DNA from: Candidatus Caenarcanales bacterium | GTDB lineage: Bacteria > Cyanobacteriota > Vampirovibrionia > LMEP-6097 | Length of the DNA stretch: 6,458 nt | Assembly (NCBI GenBank): GCA_021299565.1 | Contig: JAJTHA010000150.1 | Span: 1 to 6,458 of the forward strand | Direction: 5' to 3' | Part shown: piece after piece, positions 1 through 5,830 of the stretch | Layout: every line of letters starts with the position of its first letter | How positions within the stretch are numbered: the first letter of the stretch is position 1 | Program-made: the position numbers and the translations under genes | The notes under the pieces: generated by a model | What the model was told of the DNA's origin: nothing | What the model saw: only the letters and a program-made list of their open reading frames with translations | Databases searched by the model: none

Positions 1-549
1 AGAACTTATAATGCAAGACTTTGCAAAGCTTCTTTGATTGAATTACAGCCTTTGCCGCATGAATTTTTCAATAATACATTCAATGTTGTATGTAAGCCTC
101 AATTTGAATTATCAAAAGCAGTTCAAAAAAAGAATAAAAAATACGTAGAGGATTATTCGAATAAAGCAGGGAAATTAATTTTGAGCAAAATAAATAGAGA
201 TGAGTTTAAGGATTTGGATGCTAATGTTTTGGAACTCCAACTCAACTTAAACGAAGCAGGCGAACTTATTGATGTAAATATAACTCATAGCTCTGGTTTT
301 AGTAATATTGACAACGCGCTTGTTAGTGCAACTAAAACAGTTGGAGCTTTTTCAAAGCCACAATTTGAAAACTTTAGAACAAATGCCCAGGCTCTTCCTA
401 AAGAAATTAGCTTCAAATTGTCTTTCTTGCTTGGTAAAAAATATAGGAATCTTAAAACTCAAGATGCAGTAATTGCGAGCTCGTTGTTGGGCACTATTGG
501 TATTCAATCTTTATCAATAATGCAAAATATAATGCAGATGGCGAGATAA
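1..549 (+). CDS. TonB C-terminal-like domain protein, 3' part
   Basis: The frame is open from the first base, so this is the last 182 codons of a longer gene; the TTG at 34 is not a convincing start. Visible residues about 51-144 fit the TonB C-terminal fold: an amphipathic helix, a strand followed by a turn (NLNEAGELIDVNI), the SSGF...ID motif, a helix with AL..AT, then F.KPQ and a closing strand (KEISFKLSFLL). Residues about 5-36 (ARLCKAS, LQPLPHEFF, then a strand) look like the end of an earlier copy, which suggests two tandem domains. A tail of about 38 residues follows, with a mildly hydrophobic stretch (AVIASSLLGTIGI). Proteins with such domains usually act in the periplasm, transmitting force or docking to envelope partners. 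The partner and the N-terminal anchor are outside the window. The domain call is fairly safe; the exact role is unknown. Confidence 0.7.
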   Translation, partial: RTYNARLCKASLIELQPLPHEFFNNTFNVVCKPQFELSKAVQKKNKKYVEDYSNKAGKLILSKINRDEFKDLDANVLELQLNLNEAGELIDVNITHSSGFSNIDNALVSATKTVGAFSKPQFENFRTNAQALPKEISFKLSFLLGKKYRNLKTQDAVIASSLLGTIGIQSLSIMQNIMQMAR

Positions 550-586
550 TTCTAATGATTTGCTTGGTCACCCTGTCAGATTTGAC

Positions 587-628
587 CTCAAAAGGAATCA
601 CTTGAGATCTATACTCTTGGATTTTGAG
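587..628 (+). repeat. 7-bp inverted repeat downstream of TonB-like gene
   Basis: CTCAAAA at 587-593 is the exact reverse complement of TTTTGAG at 622-628. The 28-base loop contains a smaller GAG/CTC pair (604-606 with 614-616). It is A/T-rich and has no immediate T run, so it is a poor intrinsic terminator. It may be chance, or part of a transcript-end structure. Confidence 0.3.
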
Positions 629-738
629 ACTAAGTGAGGTTTTCTCCCCTTTTTAGCCTTCCAGAGTCATAGTTTATCCAGGAAATAGCGCCTCATATAC
701 TTATTCATACAAAGCCTGGCATTGTTTTTCACCCATCG

Positions 739-747
739 TGCTATTAT
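739..747 (+). promoter_or_regulatory. Extended -10 promoter for the 755 gene
   Basis: TGCTATTAT matches the extended -10 pattern (TG, one base, then TATTAT at 742-747). No good -35 sits 16-18 bases upstream, which is typical where an extended -10 compensates. The predicted transcription start, about 7 bases after the -10, falls at 754-755, on the ATG itself, so the mRNA would be leaderless. Confidence 0.45.
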
Positions 748-754
748 CGTAACT

Positions 755-1369
755 ATGTATTTGACTCGTAAATCTGTTGTAAGTGTTTTTGCTGAACCTT
801 TAAGATTGGTTGGGAGAAATCGCGAGAGAACTCCTGAGGGTAGTTTTGATATGTCTAGAGCAAGTAATAGCCACTCTTTAGGGTTATTTACTAGAACACT
901 AGATAACTCAAATATGAACGGTGCGTTGATAAATAGCTTTGATAATTTTGGACAGCCAAAAACTGAAGATGCTTCTGGGACTACTGATCATCCTGCTATC
1001 TCTACTTTTGCCGCTTTGGATGCGATGTTTAGGGTAAAAAAGTTTTTTGAGTCTTTTGATGCAGAGGGTAAACTTATCAAAGTAGGGAAAGATTCATCTG
1101 ATCAGGATTATGATTTTTATCAGAAATTTTTGGAGAATTTTGATTTAGTAAAAAATCTTGTTATGGATATAGCAAGAGCGAAGGCTGATCAAGTTGATAA
1201 TTTTATTCAACAAGCTAAAAGAATTACGTCCATGTGGCTTGAGTCAATTCAGAATGATCAAGATGGTTCTTATAAGTTTAATGGTAAGTCCTTCGCGGAT
1301 GGAGAGTTTGACACTACTGAGGACTGGAGAAAGTTACAGCAAGAGCTGGCTAGCGGGGTCGGGTCTTAA
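755..1369 (+). CDS. Hypothetical protein, 204 aa
   Basis: I do not recognise this protein. It is soluble-looking, with no signal peptide or membrane segment. The N-terminal third is basic and then polar (R/S/N-rich, residues 1-65). The middle and C-terminal parts look helical and charged (FRVKKFFESFDAEGKL, then YQKFLENFDLVKNLVMDIARAKADQVDNFIQQAKR), perhaps a short helical bundle. The end is acidic and Gly/Asp-rich. ATG 755 was chosen because an extended -10 lies just before it and reading upstream from it gives only a weak TTG at 722. There is no SD before 755. ATG 851 has GAGGG at 836-840, ten bases upstream, and would give a 172-residue form. The gene stands alone between a promoter and a probable terminator. 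Conventional codon use and length make it likely real; function is unknown. Confidence 0.65.
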   Translation: MYLTRKSVVSVFAEPLRLVGRNRERTPEGSFDMSRASNSHSLGLFTRTLDNSNMNGALINSFDNFGQPKTEDASGTTDHPAISTFAALDAMFRVKKFFESFDAEGKLIKVGKDSSDQDYDFYQKFLENFDLVKNLVMDIARAKADQVDNFIQQAKRITSMWLESIQNDQDGSYKFNGKSFADGEFDTTEDWRKLQQELASGVGS

Positions 1370-1384
1370 ATTAGCCTCTTTTTT
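1348..1384 (+). terminator. Probable intrinsic terminator after the 755 gene
   Basis: GGCTA (1348-1352) pairs with TAGCC (1372-1376). Beyond a 3-base bulge, AAGA (1341-1344) can pair with TCTT (1377-1380). A T-rich run to 1384 follows directly. The stem starts inside the last codons of the gene. The 19-base loop is long and partly G-rich, so efficiency is uncertain, but the hairpin plus T tract at the gene end is the expected arrangement. Confidence 0.45.
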
Positions 1385-1438
1385 ATAATTTCCTCATTAT
1401 TCCAAAACATAAGGATTTTATATAAATACCAGCTTATT

Positions 1439-1469
1439 TTGCTTAATAACCTTAGAATTAATATGTAAT
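1439..1469 (+). promoter_or_regulatory. Candidate fusA promoter
   Basis: TTGCTT (1439-1444) and TGTAAT (1464-1469, one mismatch to TATAAT) are 19 bases apart, which is wider than ideal. Transcription would start near 1476, leaving a leader of about 20 bases that includes the SD. TATAAA at 1421-1426 is an alternative -10. The gap after the preceding terminator makes a promoter here likely even if the exact boxes are unsure. Confidence 0.3.
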
Positions 1470-1480
1470 AAAAAACCAAA

Positions 1481-1485
1481 TAGGA
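1481..1485 (+). promoter_or_regulatory. Ribosome binding site of fusA
   Basis: TAGGA lies ten bases before ATG 1496. It is a modest SD, but the only one near, and it agrees with the conserved EF-G N-terminus starting at that ATG. Confidence 0.5.
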
Positions 1486-1495
1486 CAACAAAATT

Positions 1496-3610
1496 ATGGC
1501 ACGTAAAGTTAAGTACGAAGATTTTAGAAATATGGGTATTGCAGCGCACATCGACGCCGGCAAAACCACAACAACAGAAAGGGTTTTATTTTATTCAGGC
1601 AAAATCCACAAGATCGGAGAAGTTCACGAAGGTACTTCAGTAACCGACTGGATGGAGCAAGAAAAAGAGCGCGGTATCACAATTACAGCTGCTGCTATTT
1701 CTACAGAATGGAGAAACAAATATATCAACTTGATCGATACACCGGGACACGTTGACTTCACAATAGAAGTTGAGCGTTCAATGCGTGTTCTAGACGGCGT
1801 TGTAATCGTACTCTGCTCAGTTGGTGGAGTTCAACCACAAACTAAAACAGTTTGGAGACAAGCTGATAGATACAAAGTTCCTCGTATAGTTTTCGTCAAC
1901 AAAATGGACAGAAGCGGAGCGAATTTCTTTAGAGTAGTAGATCAACTCAAAAATGACGTTAGAGTTAACGCAAAACCAATTCAGGTCCCTGTCGGCGCAG
2001 AAGACCAGTTCAAAGGTTTGGTTGATCTTCTTGAGAAGAAAACATATATGTTCACTAATGACGCGGGTACTGATATCCAGATCACAGACGGCTATCCAGC
2101 GGATCTCAAAGACAAATGCGAAGCTCTAAGAACTGAGCTTGTTGAGTCCATCGCTGAGTGTGATGACAACATGATGAACAAATATTTAGAAGAAGGCGAA
2201 GCTGCTTTCACCACAGCAGAATTGATAGAAGGCTTACACCAAGCGGTAATCAAGCTACAAGTCATCCCTGTGCTTTGTGGTTCAGCATTCAAAAACAAAG
2301 GTGTTCAAAAACTTCTTGACGCTGTTGTAGACTTGCTTCCAAACCCTCTTGAAGTTCAAGAGATCAAAGGTCTTGATGCAGATGGTAACGAAGTCACTCG
2401 CAAATGTTCTGACGAAGAACCAATGGCAGGACTTGCGTTTAAAGTAATGACTGACCCATTTGTAGGAAGACTTACTTTCGTTAGAATGTATTCTGGTTGC
2501 ATTGCAGCTGGTAGCTATGTTTACAACGCAAACAAAAGAGCTAAAGAACGTGTTTCTCGTTTAGTTAAACTTCAATCTGATCAAAGAAATGAGATTGAAG
2601 AGATTAGAGCAGGAGATATTTGTGCAGTTGTTGGTCTTAAAGATACAACTACTGGAGATACTCTCTGTGATGAGAAAAAATCAGTAATTCTTGAATCACT
2701 TCATATTCCAGAGCCTGTGATCTCTGTTGCAATTGAACCTAAAACAAAAGCTGACCAAGAGAAGCTTTCAACAGCTCTTCACAAGCTTGCTGAAGAGGAT
2801 CCTACATTTAGAGTAAAAGTTGATCATGAAACTGGTCAAACAATTATTTCTGGTATGGGTGAATTGCACTTAGAGATTCTTGTTGATCGTTTGAGAAGAG
2901 AATTTAAAGTAGAAGCTGATGTTGGTAAACCGCAAGTTGCGTTTAGAGAAACTATCAAAAACAAATCTACCGCAGATGTTAAATACGCGAAGCAGTCAGG
3001 TGGTCGTGGTCAATATGGACACGTTGTTATTGATTTCGAACCAGCACCTATCGGTAAAGATGAAAATGGTGTTGAATTCCCTGCTCTTACTTTCGTTAAT
3101 AAGATTGTTGGTGGTGTAATTCCTCGTGAATACATTCCAGCTGTTGAAAAAGGTATCAAAGAAGCTATGTCAGGTGGAGTTGTGGCTGGCTACGAAGTGC
3201 TTGGTATCAAGGCTACATTAAATCATGGATCATTCCACGAAGTTGACTCTTCGGAGATGGCGTTTAATATCGCTGCATCTATGGCTCTTAAAGAAGGTGT
3301 TGAAAAAGCAAAACCAGTAGTTCTTGAGCCTGTGATGAAAGTTGATATCGAAGTCCCTGAAGAATTTATGGGCGATGTAATCGGTGATATTTCTTCTAGA
3401 AGAGGAAGAATCGAGAAGATGAGCACTGAGAACAAAATCTCTTTTGTTACAACTTTTGTGCCGCTAGCTAATATGTTTGGATATGCAACTGATATTCGTA
3501 ACAAAACCAAAGGTCAAGGTACATTTACTATGGAATTCTCGGCTTACGAAGAAGTTCCTCCTAATATAGCTGAGGAAATCAAAGGTGCCAAAGCTAAAGC
3601 AGCAGCATAA
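1496..3610 (+). CDS. fusA: Translation elongation factor G (EF-G)
   Basis: This cytosolic GTPase moves tRNAs and mRNA through the ribosome after peptide bond formation and, with RRF, helps split ribosomes. It is full length (704 aa). The G domain shows G1 AHIDAGKT (17-24), switch I RGITI (59-63), G3 DTPGH (81-85), G4 NKMD (135-138) and G5 GSAFKNKG. Domains II and III follow (GMGELHLEI, 453-461), then domain IV with GRGQYGHV (503-510), and domain V with RGRIEKM and FGYATDIRN...GQGTF. All key GTPase residues are present, so it should be the working EF-G rather than a divergent paralogue. The usual rpsL, rpsG and tuf neighbours are not beside it. Its end overlaps trpG. Codon choice changes part way: Asp is mostly GAC to about nt 2460 and almost all GAT after. 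The start is fixed by the conserved N-terminus and the SD. Confidence 0.97.
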   Translation: MARKVKYEDFRNMGIAAHIDAGKTTTTERVLFYSGKIHKIGEVHEGTSVTDWMEQEKERGITITAAAISTEWRNKYINLIDTPGHVDFTIEVERSMRVLDGVVIVLCSVGGVQPQTKTVWRQADRYKVPRIVFVNKMDRSGANFFRVVDQLKNDVRVNAKPIQVPVGAEDQFKGLVDLLEKKTYMFTNDAGTDIQITDGYPADLKDKCEALRTELVESIAECDDNMMNKYLEEGEAAFTTAELIEGLHQAVIKLQVIPVLCGSAFKNKGVQKLLDAVVDLLPNPLEVQEIKGLDADGNEVTRKCSDEEPMAGLAFKVMTDPFVGRLTFVRMYSGCIAAGSYVYNANKRAKERVSRLVKLQSDQRNEIEEIRAGDICAVVGLKDTTTGDTLCDEKKSVILESLHIPEPVISVAIEPKTKADQEKLSTALHKLAEEDPTFRVKVDHETGQTIISGMGELHLEILVDRLRREFKVEADVGKPQVAFRETIKNKSTADVKYAKQSGGRGQYGHVVIDFEPAPIGKDENGVEFPALTFVNKIVGGVIPREYIPAVEKGIKEAMSGGVVAGYEVLGIKATLNHGSFHEVDSSEMAFNIAASMALKEGVEKAKPVVLEPVMKVDIEVPEEFMGDVIGDISSRRGRIEKMSTENKISFVTTFVPLANMFGYATDIRNKTKGQGTFTMEFSAYEEVPPNIAEEIKGAKAKAAA
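3572..3576 (+). promoter_or_regulatory. Ribosome binding site of trpG inside fusA
   Basis: GAGGA lies eight bases before GTG 3585 and within the fusA coding sequence. It is the best SD in the window and decides the GTG start, since no other start codon precedes the conserved VLVVDNYDSF segment. Confidence 0.75.
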
Positions 3611-4202
3611 AGTACTTGTAGTAGATAACTATGATAGTTTTGTGTATAATCTCGTCCAGTATTTGGGCGAGATTGGCGCTGAAGTTATAGTCATCCGCAA
3701 TGATGATTACAATGATGATCAAATCATCTCTGTAATTGAATCTCAAATCAAGCCTAGTCATATACTTCTATCGCCTGGTCCTGGTAGACCTAGTGAGTCC
3801 AAAATTTGTCTCAAGATTTTGAAAGATCTTGCCGGCAAAATTCCAATACTTGGTGTTTGTCTTGGCATGCAGGCTCTTGGAGAAATTTACGGTGCCAAAG
3901 TGACTTATGCCCCTGAATTGATGCATGGCAAAACCAGTGAGATTCTTGTAACTGGCTCAAATCTTTTATTTGAAAATATTCCGCGCAAGTATATTGCTAC
4001 TCGTTATCATTCACTGGTTTTGGATAGAGCGAGCGTGGATGCTTGTCCTAATCTAAGTTTGGAAGCGATTACTGAAGATGGTACAGTCATGGCTGTTGCT
4101 CATTCTAAATATCCAAATCTTGTTGGTGTGCAGTATCACCCTGAGTCTATTCTGTCTGAGTATGGACATGAATTATTAGCGAATTTTTTGAAGATGGATT
4201 AG
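3585..4202 (+). CDS. trpG: Anthranilate / aminodeoxychorismate synthase, glutaminase subunit
   Basis: This class I glutamine amidotransferase (205 aa) releases ammonia from glutamine for a chorismate-binding partner (TrpE, making anthranilate, or PabB, making 4-amino-4-deoxychorismate). Family motifs run in order: VVDNYDSFVYNLVQYL (12-27), SPGPGRP (63-69), the nucleophile loop GVCLGMQAL with Cys92, PELMHGKTS (110-118), RYHSLV (140-145), and GVQYHPESIL with His185 and Glu187. The catalytic triad is intact. Met95 replaces the His usual in GVCLGHQ. TrpG and PabA cannot be told apart by sequence, and some bacteria use one protein for both, so pabA is equally fair. The GTG start overlaps fusA by 26 bases and has a strong SD, adding nine residues (PKLKQQHK) before the usual N-terminus. 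No trpE or pabB lies in the window, so the synthase partner must be elsewhere. Confidence 0.92.
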   Translation: MPKLKQQHKVLVVDNYDSFVYNLVQYLGEIGAEVIVIRNDDYNDDQIISVIESQIKPSHILLSPGPGRPSESKICLKILKDLAGKIPILGVCLGMQALGEIYGAKVTYAPELMHGKTSEILVTGSNLLFENIPRKYIATRYHSLVLDRASVDACPNLSLEAITEDGTVMAVAHSKYPNLVGVQYHPESILSEYGHELLANFLKMD

Positions 4203-4220
4203 ATTCGAGCAAGTCAATAC

Positions 4221-4250
4221 TTGATTAAATTGTGAGAAAATTATTAAAAT
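4221..4250 (+). promoter_or_regulatory. Promoter of the 4257 gene
   Basis: TTGATT (4221-4226, 4/6 match) and TAAAAT (4245-4250, 5/6 match) are separated by 18 bases. Transcription about 7 bases downstream would begin at 4257, exactly the A of the ATG, implying a leaderless mRNA. A 5-bp inverted repeat CAAGT/ACTTG (4210-4214 with 4219-4223) overlaps the -35 and might be a small operator or chance. Confidence 0.45.
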
Positions 4251-4256
4251 CATTGC

Positions 4257-4715
4257 ATGTCAGCAAATACAGCATTAGTTAGTCCATCAAGTTTCTTTTA
4301 TGATTTTCTTGGAAGCGGTCCCCATAATCTTGGTCTTAAAAAAGTACCCCATAATACTAGAATTAGTCCTAGAGACACACTGCAAGCTATGTCGAAAGCC
4401 CCTGCTTTGATAGAACCAGTCAAAGATTTAATTGCTCTCCAGGCAGCCTTAACACCTGATAAAGATGGTGAATTGGATTTGGAATTTACTGGTGATATGG
4501 ATCATGTTGAGCTCGAGGCTTTACAAGGACGGAAGTTTTATTTTCAGACAGATGGAGATTTTACAAAATCGTCAAATTTGGTCGTGGTCAATAAGGGTAA
4601 AGAGCAAATTTTAAGTGCAAAAGCAAATACTAGTTTGCCATGGGCTGAAATTCACAAGCAGTATCGTCATTATGTCACTTTGCAACTGACTATGCAGGCT
4701 TATAATGTGTTATAA
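4257..4715 (+). CDS. Hypothetical protein, 152 aa
   Basis: I do not recognise this protein. It has no signal peptide, membrane segment or clear catalytic motif. Residues 1-35 are Ser/Gly/Pro-rich and probably flexible. Residues 40-66 look helical (DTLQAMSKAPALIEPVKDLIALQAAL). An acidic strand-like segment follows (DKDGELDLEF, then DMDHVELEAL), then a basic/aromatic part ending in helix (WAEIHKQYRHYVTLQLTMQAYNVL). It resembles a small alpha/beta protein. The ATG at 4257 is the first start in frame and has no SD; a promoter with its predicted start point on the ATG supports it. It lies 54 bases after trpG and 38 bases before anmK on the same strand, but promoter signals on both sides suggest it may be transcribed alone. 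The DKDG stretch is not a complete EF-hand, since the first loop ligand is Thr. Confidence 0.6.
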   Translation: MSANTALVSPSSFFYDFLGSGPHNLGLKKVPHNTRISPRDTLQAMSKAPALIEPVKDLIALQAALTPDKDGELDLEFTGDMDHVELEALQGRKFYFQTDGDFTKSSNLVVVNKGKEQILSAKANTSLPWAEIHKQYRHYVTLQLTMQAYNVL

Positions 4716-4743
4716 GCTTCAGCATCTGTTTAAGCTGTTATAA
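4710..4743 (+). repeat. Inverted repeat spanning end of 4257 gene and anmK promoter
   Basis: TTATAAGCTT (4710-4719) pairs with AAGC plus TTATAA (4732-4735 and 4738-4743), with only a 2-base TG bulge and a 12-base loop. TGTTATAA is also directly repeated at 4708-4715 and 4736-4743, 28 bases apart. The left arm includes the stop codon of the upstream gene, and the right arm covers the anmK -10. No T run follows, so a regulator-binding site or chance A/T symmetry is more likely than a terminator. Confidence 0.4.
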
Positions 4744-4744
4744 T
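4736..4744 (+). promoter_or_regulatory. Extended -10 promoter of anmK
   Basis: TGTTATAAT is a perfect extended -10 (TG, one base, TATAAT at 4739-4744); the -35 region is poor. Transcription would start near 4751, three bases before GTG 4754, giving an almost leaderless anmK-pyk mRNA. A second TATAAT at 4701-4706, with TTGCAA 15 bases upstream (4680-4685), could give a leader of about 40 bases instead. Confidence 0.5.
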
Positions 4745-4753
4745 ATCCCCCCA

Positions 4754-5830
4754 GTGTTAGTTTTGGGTATCAATACAGGCACTTCCGTTGATGGCGTTGA
4801 TTTGGCGCTAGTAGATTGGGACGTCAGTGACATCAAGAATTTTAGAGTTATAAAAGAAGAAAGCTATCAGTTTGATCCAAGTGTCAAAAAAGATATATTG
4901 GTTTTAATCGGAATGCAAAAAGCAAATTTAGAGGATATCTCCAATCTGCATTTTCGCTACAGTAAATTTTTGGCATCTTTAGTAAGAGATTTTCAAGCAG
5001 AAATTCCAGAACATAAAATTGATTTGATCGGCATGCATGGACAAACAATTTTTCACGGTAAAGAAAGCACCTGGCAAATTGGCTCTCCATCAGTGATTGC
5101 CAAATTGACCGGGATAATGACCATCGGTGATTTTCGTACTGGTGATATGGCAGTTGGTGGTTGCGGTGCTCCACTTACAAGTTTTTTTGATGAGACTTTA
5201 ATTAGACGAGCCGATGAATGCATCGCGACTCTCAATATTGGCGGCATTGCAAATATCACTGTCATGGAGCCGGGCAAGGCAACTATTGCTTATGATACAG
5301 GTCCAGGCAATACATTGATAGATGTACTTATCAAAAAGCTGTTCCAGAAAGACTTTGATGAAGATGGACAAATCGCTTACAAGGGCAAAGTAGATGATAA
5401 ATTTGCCAGTTATATGATAAATCGTACTGAGTATTTTTCTCTTGAAGCTCCAAAAGCTACTGGCCGTGAGCTTTTCTGTGAAAAATATGCTGATAAATTT
5501 TTGGATCTAGGCAATAAAGAAAATATAATTTCTACAACCTCATATTTCACTGCGCTAACCATTGCAAATGAACTTAAAAAATATCCGATCACCAAAGTTT
5601 ATGTTTCTGGAGGTGGCATCAAAAACAAATTTATTATGGATTACCTTTATCAGCTAAATCCAGGGATCAACTTCAAAAGCCACGACGAGTTTAAGATAAA
5701 AGAGCAATACAAGGAGGCGATGCTTTTTTCACTGTTGGGATTCAGCTGTTATCAAGATATTCCCGCCAATATACCAAGCTCAACAGGCGCAAAAAAGGCT
5801 ACTATATTAGGGATAATAGCAAAACCATGA
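4754..5830 (+). CDS. anmK: Anhydro-N-acetylmuramic acid kinase
   Basis: AnmK hydrolyses and phosphorylates 1,6-anhydro-MurNAc from murein turnover, giving MurNAc-6-phosphate in the cytosol for the recycling pathway. The 358-aa length is slightly short of the usual ~370. Fold motifs of the ASKHA kinase family are in order: INTGTSVDGVD (6-16, phosphate loop), MHGQTIFH (94-101), QIGSPSVIA (108-116), DFRTGDMAVGGCGAPL (126-141), NIGGIANIT (161-169), YDTGPGN (180-186), the SGGGIKN nucleotide loop (285-291), KEAM (320-323) and NIPSSTGA (339-346). Conserved Asp126 and Asp131 include the likely general base. Two departures from the common family pattern are NTGTS for MSGTS and GGCGAPL for GGQGAPL. GTG 4754 is the only sensible start: it precedes the conserved first strand by two codons. 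There is no SD. The stop overlaps pyk by ATGA. The next recycling enzyme, MurQ, is not in view. Confidence 0.93.
   Translation: MLVLGINTGTSVDGVDLALVDWDVSDIKNFRVIKEESYQFDPSVKKDILVLIGMQKANLEDISNLHFRYSKFLASLVRDFQAEIPEHKIDLIGMHGQTIFHGKESTWQIGSPSVIAKLTGIMTIGDFRTGDMAVGGCGAPLTSFFDETLIRRADECIATLNIGGIANITVMEPGKATIAYDTGPGNTLIDVLIKKLFQKDFDEDGQIAYKGKVDDKFASYMINRTEYFSLEAPKATGRELFCEKYADKFLDLGNKENIISTTSYFTALTIANELKKYPITKVYVSGGGIKNKFIMDYLYQLNPGINFKSHDEFKIKEQYKEAMLFSLLGFSCYQDIPANIPSSTGAKKATILGIIAKP

Larger units (their letters stand above)
550..754 (+). other. Non-coding interval with small inverted repeats
   Basis: This gap of about 205 bases separates the TonB-like gene from the next CDS. Only frames of roughly 15-30 codons are open here, without a recognisable product. 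It contains GGTCA/TGACC (566-570 with 583-587), CTCAAAA/TTTTGAG (587-593 with 622-628) and CCAGG/CCTGG (678-682 with 715-719), then a promoter at its right end. A pyrimidine-rich tract (TTTTCTCCCCTTTTT, about 640-654) follows the second repeat and could help end the upstream transcript. I recognise no known riboswitch or small RNA. Confidence 0.5.

Noticed and set aside
555..605. Small ORF from ATG 555 (MICLVTLSDL...)
   Set aside because: Only 16 codons, with no SD and no sign of coding character; not supportable as a gene.
1240..1305. Possible EF-hand loop NDQDGSYKF in the 755 gene product, and DKDGELDLEF in the 4257 gene product
   Set aside because: The first ligand position is not Asp in either and the twelfth is not Glu, so they do not make a calcium-binding loop.
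1194..1388. Second + strand frame of 64 codons overlapping the end of the 755 gene
   Set aside because: It overlaps the longer gene out of frame, has no start signal, and runs into the terminator.
1411..1430. AAGGA before a TATAAAT stretch as an SD for a small gene
   Set aside because: No start codon or open frame follows within SD distance.
3223..3510. Antisense open frame of 95 codons within fusA
   Set aside because: It lies opposite a strongly conserved EF-G domain and shows no recognisable motif; it is a by-product of fusA codon pattern.
4203..4230. CAAGT/ACTTG hairpin as terminator of trpG
   Set aside because: The stem is only 5 bp, A/T-rich, and has no T run after it; it overlaps the likely -35 of the next gene.
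4884..5277. Two antisense frames of 74-96 codons inside anmK
   Set aside because: They are opposite conserved AnmK motifs; the peptides look random, and no promoter or SD was noticed for them.
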